In this document: positions 8,173 through 16,894 of the stretch, piece after piece
How the letters are laid out: every line of letters starts with the position of its first letter
Position numbering within the stretch: the stretch's first letter is position 1
Source of the DNA: Chryseobacterium phosphatilyticum
GTDB lineage: Bacteria; Bacteroidota; Bacteroidia; Flavobacteriales; Weeksellaceae
DNA: 64,000 nucleotides
Direction: 5' to 3'
Assembly (NCBI RefSeq): GCF_002899825.2
Contig: NZ_PPED02000006.1
Location: forward strand, 208,997-272,996
Made by a program: the position numbers and the translations under genes
Notes under the pieces: model-generated
Databases searched by the model: none
What the model saw: only the letters and a program-made list of their open reading frames with translations
What the model was told of the DNA's origin: nothing

Positions 8173-11100
8173 TTTTAGATATTGTATTTGTTGTAGGGTA
8201 ATAATTATAAACTCCGTTTTTCATAATAAATAAGTTATTGCTATTATTAAACTCTAAAGCGTTTCCTGTTACAATATAACCATTCCAGCCTCTTTTGGGA
8301 TTGTCCGGCAAAGGAATAAATGTTCTTTTTAAAGAGAGAACCCCATCTTTAACATTAATTTTAGAAAACATATTAATAGCCGTTTCATTTTTCCAGTCAA
8401 TTTTGACTTTATTGCCCTCTAAAACAGTAACAGTATTTATAGCATCTTTAAGTTTAGGACTAAGATTATATTTTTTTATTATGTCTTCCGCTTTTAGAGT
8501 AGAACCAGCTTTATTTTTAAGAGCAGCATCAAACAATTTAACTAAGTCAACATCTTCCTGTTTTTGTTGAGCAGGTTCGGGTTTTTTCTGAAAAGGGCCA
8601 TCCTCCATATGCAAAGTATGATTCAATCCAGCGACTACACCTCCAACTACTGCACCTTGCCAGAAATTTCCTCCTGTTAGCTCAGCACCTATACCTCCTA
8701 AAACCATTCCCGACAATACAGTACCTGTTGCACTGTTAGCAAAACTACCAGCAAGCCCTCCAAATAAAGAAGCACCCCAGCTTCCTGCAGCTCCACTTGC
8801 AAATCCGTGAGCAAAATTAGCTCCCTGCATTAAGGATAAAGTACCTTGTGCAAAACCATGTACTAACCCCTGTGCCATAGCACTTGCTACTTTATCTGTC
8901 AGGGTAAGTATCGTTCCTGCTGCCGGAGTAAACACGCTTCCTATTCCAAAGGTGACCGCTCCGCTTACGCCTCCCCAAAACATCGATTTGAGGGCTCCAC
9001 CCAGCTGCCATTTGCCTCCACTTATAGCAACTCCTAAAGAATACGCAGCTAAGCCAACAGCAGTACCGATAAAAGCAGCGGTAATTACTCCTCCCCAGAA
9101 AAGACTAACTCCCCAGGCTGCAACAAATGCAAAAATAAACTCACCACTTGGGTCATTAAACATCAATGGGTTATTCAGTACATACCCATATTTATTATAG
9201 TTCTGTGTGTTAAATACATCCTGTATATTCTCGTCTGCATTTAAGAATCTTCTTAATAAAGGATCATACAACCTGCCATTCATGTGGATGATTCCTACTT
9301 CCGCAAAATGTTCATGACTTGTATAGCCTCTATCTACTAATAACGAAGCATTATCAATTATATTTTTATCGGTAATAATAGCGCCATTTCCAATCTGCAA
9401 ATGAGTAAAATTACCCCATGCATCGAAATGCCTTTGCTCAATTTTGTTTCCTGCTTCATCAGTAATTGCTAAAATACTTCCGATGTAATCTTTATGTAAA
9501 AATTTGTAAGAACCAGTGCTTTCCGTGAAGTTCTTTAAATATACAATATTTGATTCATATGGTGTTCCACCTATATAAATGAGATGCTTTTCTTTTCCGG
9601 TTATATTATCTTTTACCACTTCAAAGCTTCCGTCTTCATTGTAATATTTAGTGAATTTACCTTCTCCATCTGTACTGAAATTACCTCCATAGGTAACCCT
9701 TTGCCTCATACTTGTAAGGCCATACTGGAATGCAACATCTCCTTTTTCACCATCGATGAATATCGGATCATTGTTTTCATTGTATGTAATACTTTGGATC
9801 AGATCATTGGTATAATTCTGAGTTCCCGCAGCATTTAATGTCATACCTGTTGGCTGGTAGATTTTTGCAGAATTTTCAAATTTAATTGTTCCTACCTGAT
9901 CATTTTGAGTGATTCTCCCTTTTACATCATAGACGTTTCTGTTATTGGATGGTTTTATTCCTGTTACAGGGTTCGTCCAGTTTACCAAACGGTTATTATC
10001 ATCATAATCAAAAGATTCTACAATATTAAAGTCACCTCCGGTGGTTCTGCTTTTTAGTTCATTTTTAATGGCATCAAAGGAATAAGATAATTGTAAAATG
10101 CCTGGTTTTACTGCAGATGAATGATTGACATTGGTTAAGAAACCAACATAATCATAAGAATTACTGATATCTACAGAACCTAGCTTAGCCTTTACCACCT
10201 GACCTTTGGAGTTGGTCTCTTTCAGTTCCCAAAGAATCTTTCCTGTATTTTTATCTTTAACCTGATAGAGTTCCCCACTCCATGCACTGTATACATTTTC
10301 TATTTGTACCTTGGTTAAAGTACCAGAAGAATATAGTTGCTTCTCATAAGATATTACCCTTGCTTTATCATCATAGGTAATTCCCTTCTTAATAAAATAT
10401 TTGCCATTGCTATTTTCAGATGCAGATAATAATCTTCCCTGTGGATCATAGGAAACGTTACTACCATATGGTTGTCCTTTGGAAGTTCCTGATTTAGCAA
10501 TGACTCTTCCTTTATTATCGTAGGTAAAAGAAATTGTCTTATTGGTTGCCTGCCCACCATCAATAGTTGAGAGCTCTTTTTGAGAGATTAATTGTCCGAG
10601 GTTATTATAAAAGTATTCTTTGGTTCCTTTTGGACTGATAACCTTCTTCGGCTGTCCAAAACCATCATATTCATATTTGTACAATCCGTTGGAAGGATCA
10701 TTAAACTCTGATTTTCTACCCCATGAATCATATTTGGTAGTTACAATATTCTCGGCATATTGTGCTTTGATCTGTTCTCCTGCTGCACTATAGGAAAACT
10801 GAATGACTCCTCCCTTATCAGTAGCTGAAACCACATTTCCTAAAGCATCAGCTGTTTTAGAAGTTGTTCTTTGATAGCCGTTGAGCTCTTTTATCGTGGT
10901 TGTTAAACCTGAAACCGTAGTTTCCAATTTTAGCTCTCTGTATGAGGTGGCTGTCACTTTCGTAGGGAATACAGTATCATCATAAGCAATAAGATTCCAG
11001 GGACCTCCTAATCCGTCAGGGCTTAAGGTAGGTTCCGATTCAGATACTTTTCTTCCCAAGGCATCATATAAAATAACTTTAGTGAGGTACTGTCCTTGCC

Positions 11101-14100
11101 CGAAAGCTTTAGTAGAAGATTTATATTCTTGTCCTAATTTATTGGTGAACTTTTTAGAAACATCACCATCCGGATCATACTGTGAAACAACGATATTAGA
11201 ATCGTTATCTCTTTCGTACTGATACGTGGTTGTTCCCTCTAAATTACTTTTCGAAGACATGAGTTTACCCCATCCATCATAGGTATTAGCAAGAATATTT
11301 CCTAATGGATCAGTTTGGGTTAAAATCTGTCCCCAGTCATTATAAGTGATATTGGTTTCTAATCCTAAATTATCTGTCTTTTTAAGAACAAATCTCCCTT
11401 TAGAATCATATTCATTTGTTGTGGTCTGAGTTTGGGAATCAATACTGTTTCCAATTGTTTTTCCCGTAATATTTCCAAATCCATCATAAGCATATGTTTC
11501 GAACAGATATCCTGTGTTATCACGATTCCAGGTTTTCAGAGTTTTTACAAGATTGTTTTCATAAGTATACTCTTCTTTTGCCGATTTGGTATCCCCGTAT
11601 GCCTGCACTGCATCAATCTTTGATTTCGGTCGCCCTATATAATAGTCTGTTCCAACTCCTGAAGGGTTATCAATATATTCTGATGTTGATGTTTTGACAG
11701 CATATCCATTATTAACATTTGATACACTTTGCGCCGGAAGGTAATAATTTCCATAGGTTATGGTGCTTTCGGTAATTATACCTGTTAAGAAGTCTTTGAT
11801 TTTACTGGTTTTAGGGACTACAGCCGTTACCACTTTAGGTTTATCTGAATCAGCAACGGTGCCTACTACCTGACCATTCAGTAATTTATCTATCTGATAG
11901 TTAGTAGATTTAAAACTTAATAACTGCGTGTTATTCTCAGAAATATCGGCTGGGAAAATCTGATTTTCATTATTCGTTCTGATTGACCATTCCTTTACCG
12001 GAACTCCCTCCTGCAAAGGATCCATTTCGGTACCTGCCCATATTTTGGTGTTCTCAAAACCATCAGCATACCAGGAAGAGCGGGCACTCTGACGGAATCC
12101 AATTACTCCTTTCCCATGTAAATTAGCAATGTAGCCCCTGTATCTGAAATCCTGTTTTCGAACAGTCTGACCATCAGTCTGACGAATTTGGCCAACACCA
12201 AATGCTTGAGGAAGCCTGTCCATTTCAACAAATGGATATTGCTCTTTTTTTACCGGAGCATAAATACTAGAATTAACAGAAGGGTCAAGTTCTTTATAAT
12301 CTATATGATAATTTTGTGACCCCTGAGATATTAGGGAGACGTTTTTATCAGGATTGAGGCTATAATGTTTGTAGCTTATAATTTTTCTTTCATTGTTACC
12401 ATTAACACCTTTTACCAGAAATAATATTTTAGAAGAAGTACTATTAACTCTAAAATCTCCAAATACAGGACTTATTATTGCCTCATTTCTTGTAGCATTA
12501 TAAAGTGTTTTTTCATTAAATGACCATTTGAATTGTGCATTACCAGGATCATACTTGGCTTCATTATAACTTTGAACATACCAATTTGTATACGGTTGGT
12601 TGTTGGGGTAAAAAGTTGTAACAGAGTTTACGATCTCACTTTTCCCGTCATTGTCTAAATCCATTAATTTTGGAGTAGAGAAAGAGTTGGCCCCTGTAGC
12701 TGTTACATCAAAAGGTCTGTAAAACATCAGTCCCTGAATACTTTCTTCCAATGCATTTCCTGTATTCAAGTAAATTGACCATCCTGCAAGAACAGTTACA
12801 CCTACGAAATTATGTACCGGTAATAATACCTCAATATTCTTATCACCATTTAAATCTCCAAATTGAATCCCATCAATAATTCCTTTTATGGAAAATGTCT
12901 TTTTTAAATTTAAAGTATAATTGTTATTTTCTTTCTTTAATTCATACTGATTTAAATTATTTAATGGAGTGTCTACAGTCTTAACAACAGGAGAAGGTTG
13001 GGTGTAATCCCTTGTATAATAACTAACACTAACATTGGAGTTAGCTGGATCAACAAACATAATATCCTGTTTTCCATCATTATCAAAATCCACAATTCCT
13101 CCTTTACTTAAGATATTTTTAGGTGTCGTTCCTGGAATAATGCTAATTGTATTATTTTTTATATTATCATTATCTACTACTACATACCTATATCCCAATG
13201 TCTTACACTGCCATCTACCTTTAGGTGGATCAGGTACAATGATCACATATTTACATTTTTTATCTTGTATAGGCAAAACCAGTTCAGACATTCCATCTGA
13301 ATCAATATCTACTTCTTTTAATAATGACATCCCTGATTGATTAAGTCCCCCCATATATTCAGGATCAGTTTCCGGTGGATATATAGAGCTATTAAACAAA
13401 TAGGTATTACTTTGTATTGTTTTTGCGTATTCCAATACCAACGGATTGTTATATGTATTGATTACAGACGCATCACTTTTGATTGAGTAATATTTTAATT
13501 CAATATCTCCTGTAGATGGTGGATTGGATCCTACGTTTGCCTTTGTTATTACTAACCCTTGTCTGGGTTTAATAATATTATCAGCCGGTTTTATATTGAA
13601 TGTAGTCAGGCTGCTGCTTGGCCAGAAGGTAGTTGTAGGTCCTAAATAAACGAAAGAAGGATTACTGTTATTTACAGCATTAAAGTACAGGTAATAACCT
13701 TCCGGACGAGAGTTCTGAGCCGGCTGTCTTACAATAAAGTCAACAAGACCGTCACCATTATAATCTCCGGTTGTAATGACACTATCATAGTCACCAAAAT
13801 CAAATTCATTGGAACCTGTAACTAATGGGCTTGTTGAAAGTACTATTGGATTAGCTTCTTTGCCTTCCGAATTGATTTCAGTGATCTTTTCAACAAAATC
13901 ATAATTAACTTTATTATTAGAATCGTTATTAACAATATTTTGTGTTTCGGAATATTGAATTGAATAACTTTTAAATGGAGACCCATTAGCTTTAACTTTT
14001 ATCTGATCCAATATTTTATCCTGCTTAAAAAGTACTCCTTTCAGATAAGAAGTCTCAATATTCTTTCTTGGTAAATACGTAAATTCAATAGTATTAAAAT

Positions 14101-14974
14101 TAGTTTTACCTAGGCCCTCATTTCCTCCCCATCCGATACTCGAAATTATGGCTACATTATTAGAGTTATTCTGAGTGTAATTATAAGTAATATAATTTCC
14201 CTGTGCATCTTTCCATTTTACAATATTATATTCCAATGGTGTTCTTGCAGTACTATTTCCGGAAGCAGTTGCTCCATACCATGACTGAGAACCATCCTCA
14301 AAGGTAACCTCCCAATATTCAGGACCTTTCCATGCTTGACCTGCTATGGAACCGAGAGATTTTATCTTAATATTGGAATACTTTTCTGTAGCATATTCAG
14401 CCCCATCTTTTCCATATTCACCAGACTTAAGAACCAATCGTTGTCCATTAAAGGTATAATAATCGGAATAATCCAATTGTATTCCTTTTACCTCTCCATC
14501 TTTTTCAATATTCTTACCAACTCGTCCAATGGTTGTAACCCCTGAAAGACTCCATCCATATCCTGCAATTCCATTATTGGAACCACTGGTATAGACCAGA
14601 TTTACTTGGGGTGCAACGCTTTTTATACCCGGAGGTAGAGCAATGGGTAAGGCAAACTGTAGCTGCCCGGCTCCGTTAACCTCTATATTCCCTTTAGTGT
14701 CATGAAAACTTTTGCCTGAAGGAGCTGTAGTTCCACTCGGATTATTAGCTCCAGCACCTGAGTTGATCGGTCCGCCGCCTGGATTTTCCGTAGCAGGGCC
14801 TATTTTGGCTATAAAAGGGTTTGATACATCTGATCTGGCAATAAACCCTTGTGCCATAACTACCGCCTGCGGATCCTGAACCGTTCGCGAAGTAGATTCT
14901 GCCTGATAGAGTATGGTTTGTGAAAAACCCCATACTGAACACAAAGACAGCATCAATGATGAGAAAATTTTCAT
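8156..14974 (-). CDS. SpvB/FG-GAP/RHS-repeat secreted protein with variable C-terminal tip (putative polymorphic toxin)
   Basis: A 2272-residue giant. In order: signal peptide (1-19, ends GFSQ); SpvB/TcaC-like N-terminal region (about 85-400, with GIAGYGWSLSG at 135-145); five Asp-rich FG-GAP-like calcium motifs of DxDxDG type (near 403, 560, 634, 707 and 774); a TcdB-like middle region (about 870-1100); many RHS/YD repeats (about 1130-1830); and an RHS-associated core with DYIGSI, GRLYDPLLRRFLNAD and a final DPSGEF near 1941. After the core comes a Gly/Ala-rich hydrophobic stretch (about 1945-2115), then about 150 residues (2120-2272) that match no toxin family I know. RHS shells usually encapsulate and release a toxic tip. 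It has no type IX sorting domain of its own; the gene upstream does. Confidence 0.88.
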   Translation of the reverse strand: MKIFSSLMLSLCSVWGFSQTILYQAESTSRTVQDPQAVVMAQGFIARSDVSNPFIAKIGPATENPGGGPINSGAGANNPSGTTAPSGKSFHDTKGNIEVNGAGQLQFALPIALPPGIKSVAPQVNLVYTSGSNNGIAGYGWSLSGVTTIGRVGKNIEKDGEVKGIQLDYSDYYTFNGQRLVLKSGEYGKDGAEYATEKYSNIKIKSLGSIAGQAWKGPEYWEVTFEDGSQSWYGATASGNSTARTPLEYNIVKWKDAQGNYITYNYTQNNSNNVAIISSIGWGGNEGLGKTNFNTIEFTYLPRKNIETSYLKGVLFKQDKILDQIKVKANGSPFKSYSIQYSETQNIVNNDSNNKVNYDFVEKITEINSEGKEANPIVLSTSPLVTGSNEFDFGDYDSVITTGDYNGDGLVDFIVRQPAQNSRPEGYYLYFNAVNNSNPSFVYLGPTTTFWPSSSLTTFNIKPADNIIKPRQGLVITKANVGSNPPSTGDIELKYYSIKSDASVINTYNNPLVLEYAKTIQSNTYLFNSSIYPPETDPEYMGGLNQSGMSLLKEVDIDSDGMSELVLPIQDKKCKYVIIVPDPPKGRWQCKTLGYRYVVVDNDNIKNNTISIIPGTTPKNILSKGGIVDFDNDGKQDIMFVDPANSNVSVSYYTRDYTQPSPVVKTVDTPLNNLNQYELKKENNNYTLNLKKTFSIKGIIDGIQFGDLNGDKNIEVLLPVHNFVGVTVLAGWSIYLNTGNALEESIQGLMFYRPFDVTATGANSFSTPKLMDLDNDGKSEIVNSVTTFYPNNQPYTNWYVQSYNEAKYDPGNAQFKWSFNEKTLYNATRNEAIISPVFGDFRVNSTSSKILFLVKGVNGNNERKIISYKHYSLNPDKNVSLISQGSQNYHIDYKELDPSVNSSIYAPVKKEQYPFVEMDRLPQAFGVGQIRQTDGQTVRKQDFRYRGYIANLHGKGVIGFRQSARSSWYADGFENTKIWAGTEMDPLQEGVPVKEWSIRTNNENQIFPADISENNTQLLSFKSTNYQIDKLLNGQVVGTVADSDKPKVVTAVVPKTSKIKDFLTGIITESTITYGNYYLPAQSVSNVNNGYAVKTSTSEYIDNPSGVGTDYYIGRPKSKIDAVQAYGDTKSAKEEYTYENNLVKTLKTWNRDNTGYLFETYAYDGFGNITGKTIGNSIDSQTQTTTNEYDSKGRFVLKKTDNLGLETNITYNDWGQILTQTDPLGNILANTYDGWGKLMSSKSNLEGTTTYQYERDNDSNIVVSQYDPDGDVSKKFTNKLGQEYKSSTKAFGQGQYLTKVILYDALGRKVSESEPTLSPDGLGGPWNLIAYDDTVFPTKVTATSYRELKLETTVSGLTTTIKELNGYQRTTSKTADALGNVVSATDKGGVIQFSYSAAGEQIKAQYAENIVTTKYDSWGRKSEFNDPSNGLYKYEYDGFGQPKKVISPKGTKEYFYNNLGQLISQKELSTIDGGQATNKTISFTYDNKGRVIAKSGTSKGQPYGSNVSYDPQGRLLSASENSNGKYFIKKGITYDDKARVISYEKQLYSSGTLTKVQIENVYSAWSGELYQVKDKNTGKILWELKETNSKGQVVKAKLGSVDISNSYDYVGFLTNVNHSSAVKPGILQLSYSFDAIKNELKSRTTGGDFNIVESFDYDDNNRLVNWTNPVTGIKPSNNRNVYDVKGRITQNDQVGTIKFENSAKIYQPTGMTLNAAGTQNYTNDLIQSITYNENNDPIFIDGEKGDVAFQYGLTSMRQRVTYGGNFSTDGEGKFTKYYNEDGSFEVVKDNITGKEKHLIYIGGTPYESNIVYLKNFTESTGSYKFLHKDYIGSILAITDEAGNKIEQRHFDAWGNFTHLQIGNGAIITDKNIIDNASLLVDRGYTSHEHFAEVGIIHMNGRLYDPLLRRFLNADENIQDVFNTQNYNKYGYVLNNPLMFNDPSGEFIFAFVAAWGVSLFWGGVITAAFIGTAVGLAAYSLGVAISGGKWQLGGALKSMFWGGVSGAVTFGIGSVFTPAAGTILTLTDKVASAMAQGLVHGFAQGTLSLMQGANFAHGFASGAAGSWGASLFGGLAGSFANSATGTVLSGMVLGGIGAELTGGNFWQGAVVGGVVAGLNHTLHMEDGPFQKKPEPAQQKQEDVDLVKLFDAALKNKAGSTLKAEDIIKKYNLSPKLKDAINTVTVLEGNKVKIDWKNETAINMFSKINVKDGVLSLKRTFIPLPDNPKRGWNGYIVTGNALEFNNSNNLFIMKNGVYNYYPTTNTISKNGAGF

Positions 14975-15089
14975 ATATTATTAGTTATTGTGTTAGAGAT
15001 AATTAATGAATGATAGGTCATAAAGTTGGATGCAGAGAAAAAAGTAATTTTAAATCTTTCAATGCTTCAATCTTTTTTTATCCTATGCC

Positions 15090-15572
15090 TTATCTTTTGG
15101 TTACATTTCTTCCAAAGACTCTTCCGTCTTTCAATGTCACCCGTAATATGTAAACTCCCCAGTCATACCCAGTCATATTGATTTTTATCTTACGTCCCAG
15201 GTCTGGTGTATTTTGTTGCTGGAATTTCCAATGAACCGTACTGTGCTGGTAAAGCGAAACAGATTCAATCAGTCCGTCTACTTCCTCAGTCCAGTCGATT
15301 GTTAAGAAATCATTTACCGGAACCGGATAGAGCCTGACTTGTTTCCAGAAAGCCTTTTCATCAATCGCAGGAGTTGCTTGCGTAGCAACTGCCTTCTTCT
15401 CTTCCTGTGCTTTAATTTCTTTCGGAATAACATCTTCAGCTTTTTTGCCGGCAGCATTAGTTCCTCTGTATCGCTGATTTCCGGCTTCATCATATTTGAA
15501 GTAAACTTCAGTTTGTGAATAGCCCAAAAAACCAATTAACAAAGAAACGATGGAAAATAATTTTCTTTTCAT
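15090..15572 (-). CDS. short secreted protein with one RHS-like motif and a type IX sorting C-terminus
   Basis: 160 residues. It has a signal peptide (1-19, ends GYSQ), then YFKYDEAGNQRYRG (24-37), which looks like a single RHS/YD repeat, then an Ala/Lys/Glu-rich linker (38-75). The C-terminal 80 residues have the type IX sorting layout: RLYPVPVNDFLTI, then GVYILRVTLKDGR and a basic end. It lies 115 nt upstream of the RHS gene on the same strand. It may dock the RHS protein at the type IX machinery or at the cell surface, with the YD motif pairing with the RHS shell. This is inference; the sorting domain is the firm part. Confidence 0.75.
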   Translation of the reverse strand: MKRKLFSIVSLLIGFLGYSQTEVYFKYDEAGNQRYRGTNAAGKKAEDVIPKEIKAQEEKKAVATQATPAIDEKAFWKQVRLYPVPVNDFLTIDWTEEVDGLIESVSLYQHSTVHWKFQQQNTPDLGRKIKINMTGYDWGVYILRVTLKDGRVFGRNVTKR

Positions 15573-15603
15573 CTCGATTTTTTTTTGTTATTATTAGAAA
15601 GTT

Positions 15604-15619
15604 ATACCCCTAAGGGGGT
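15604..15619 (-). repeat. small GC-rich hairpin between two cassette genes
   Basis: Inverted repeat ACCCC-TAAG-GGGGT in the 60-nt gap between the coiled-coil protein gene and the 160-residue gene. It lacks a T-run on the minus strand, so it may be an attenuator or RNA-stability element rather than a terminator. Confidence 0.35.
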
Positions 15620-15632
15620 TGTTCATTAGTAT

Positions 15633-16481
15633 TTATTTCTTAGTAGAAAGAAGTTGCTGTACTTGTGCTTTAAGCTCCTTAATTTCTTCAGATTGAGAGC
15701 TAAGGATCTTTCGGTCCTCCTGAAGCTGTTTATTTTGCTGGATTGAATACAGGGTTAATTCTTCTATTTTCTCCAAAAGTTTAGCATCCATTTCTCCTAA
15801 ATTGATTCCTTCTTTTTCCACTTCCTGTGCAGATGGAATGTTAGGGAGATGGCCTTTTTCTGAAATATGTTTTTCAACCTCTTCTAAGGAACGAAGTTGA
15901 TAGCCTTTTTTGAAAACATAGTCTGCCCATCCGTTCGCAGCAGGGGTCTCTACTTTTATCTGTTGGGCTTTTATTCCTTTTTTTACATACAGAATAAAAT
16001 TGGAATCATTATCGTACTGATCTGTTCCGATGGTAACTTTTTCCGTATTAAAAAGAACCAATAAACTTTTGTGTACAGCATCCGAAAAACGGACTCTTGA
16101 AATTCCTGGCGAATTAGGAGTACTGGTATCTGAATTGGGATCTATAGCATTATCATTATCCATATGGATATTCAAATTATGACCACCCAGCAGCCTCATC
16201 ACCGCATCATTTGTCTTAGCCCATCCTGAATAACAATTATTGCAAGGAGATAAGGCCAATTGTAAATTTCCGGTTCCGGGTACCCCACTTCCAAGATTGA
16301 TACTTTGTCCCTCGAGCTTTAGCATCTGTTGATTATTCAACCGAAAGATAAGTGGCTTTTCATCTGTCGTTCCAATAAAGTTAGTTGAGGGATTAGTTCC
16401 GGAATTTCCTGTAATATTCCAGCTTTGCGCGTAAATACTGGAAACAGCTATAAAACAAGCGAATAGCAAGATACGTTTCAT
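15633..16481 (-). CDS. secreted coiled-coil protein with a tail-fibre-like C-terminus
   Basis: 282 residues with a signal peptide (1-18, ends IYAQ). A beta-rich middle part (about 40-180) contains Gly/Asn/Asp-rich segments. The C-terminal part starts with WADYVFKKGYQL, then LEEVEKHISEKGHLPNIPS and LGEMDAKLLEKIEELTLY, and ends in a heptad-like coiled coil (about 225-282). This arrangement resembles the chaperone (peptidase S74-like) ends of phage tail fibres and is common in Bacteroidetes secreted proteins. It is the first gene of the cassette that leads into the RHS gene. Trimerisation and a fibre or adhesin role are inferred. Confidence 0.65.
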   Translation of the reverse strand: MKRILLFACFIAVSSIYAQSWNITGNSGTNPSTNFIGTTDEKPLIFRLNNQQMLKLEGQSINLGSGVPGTGNLQLALSPCNNCYSGWAKTNDAVMRLLGGHNLNIHMDNDNAIDPNSDTSTPNSPGISRVRFSDAVHKSLLVLFNTEKVTIGTDQYDNDSNFILYVKKGIKAQQIKVETPAANGWADYVFKKGYQLRSLEEVEKHISEKGHLPNIPSAQEVEKEGINLGEMDAKLLEKIEELTLYSIQQNKQLQEDRKILSSQSEEIKELKAQVQQLLSTKK

Positions 16482-16894
16482 GTTTTTATGGTATTAAATT
16501 AGTTTTTATAATCACAAATCTAATACTTTTTTTGATTCAGACACCCTTTAGTGTCTTAAATTTTAATTATTTAACAAATGGATTTTCCCACCGTATCAAA
16601 ACTTGGCAAATTAAAATAAGGCACCAAGCTATTTTCAATAGAATTTGTACTCTGCAATGAGATTAGTATAATAAGTATTTTCCTGAAATGAATTACTTCA
16701 GAAATTTCTAGAGACAAAAAAACGCAATGAATTATAAGATAGTGATAATGTCTGGCAGACATTCATGGCATATCATTTAGATTTTAGAAATAATAGTTTT
16801 TGAGAATATAAAGCATGCTGAATAGAAGAAAAGTAATACTAATTTCCTCGTTATGCTGTATAATTTTATTTAAGGCTATTCCAGCAATAGAATA
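16482..16894. other. intergenic region upstream of the RHS cassette
   Basis: 413 bp, AT-rich. It contains a minus-strand -7 element TAGATTTG at 16515-16522, ending 33 nt before the cassette's first gene. Just upstream is a short inverted repeat GACAC-N6-GTGTC at 16540-16555, which could be an operator or the base of a small hairpin. A 63-codon minus-strand frame at 16571-16762 has no features that suggest a real protein. The rest lies downstream of hemW, and I see no clear terminator there. Confidence 0.5.
16515..16522 (-). promoter_or_regulatory. -7 promoter element of the RHS cassette
   Basis: TAGATTTG on the minus strand fits TAnnTTTG. No TTG at the usual -33 spacing was found; a small inverted repeat at 16540-16555 lies there instead, which might bind a regulator. 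Confidence 0.45.

Noticed and set aside
16571..16762. 63-codon minus-strand frame upstream of the RHS cassette
   Set aside because: No promoter, no domain, and codon use does not resemble its neighbours.
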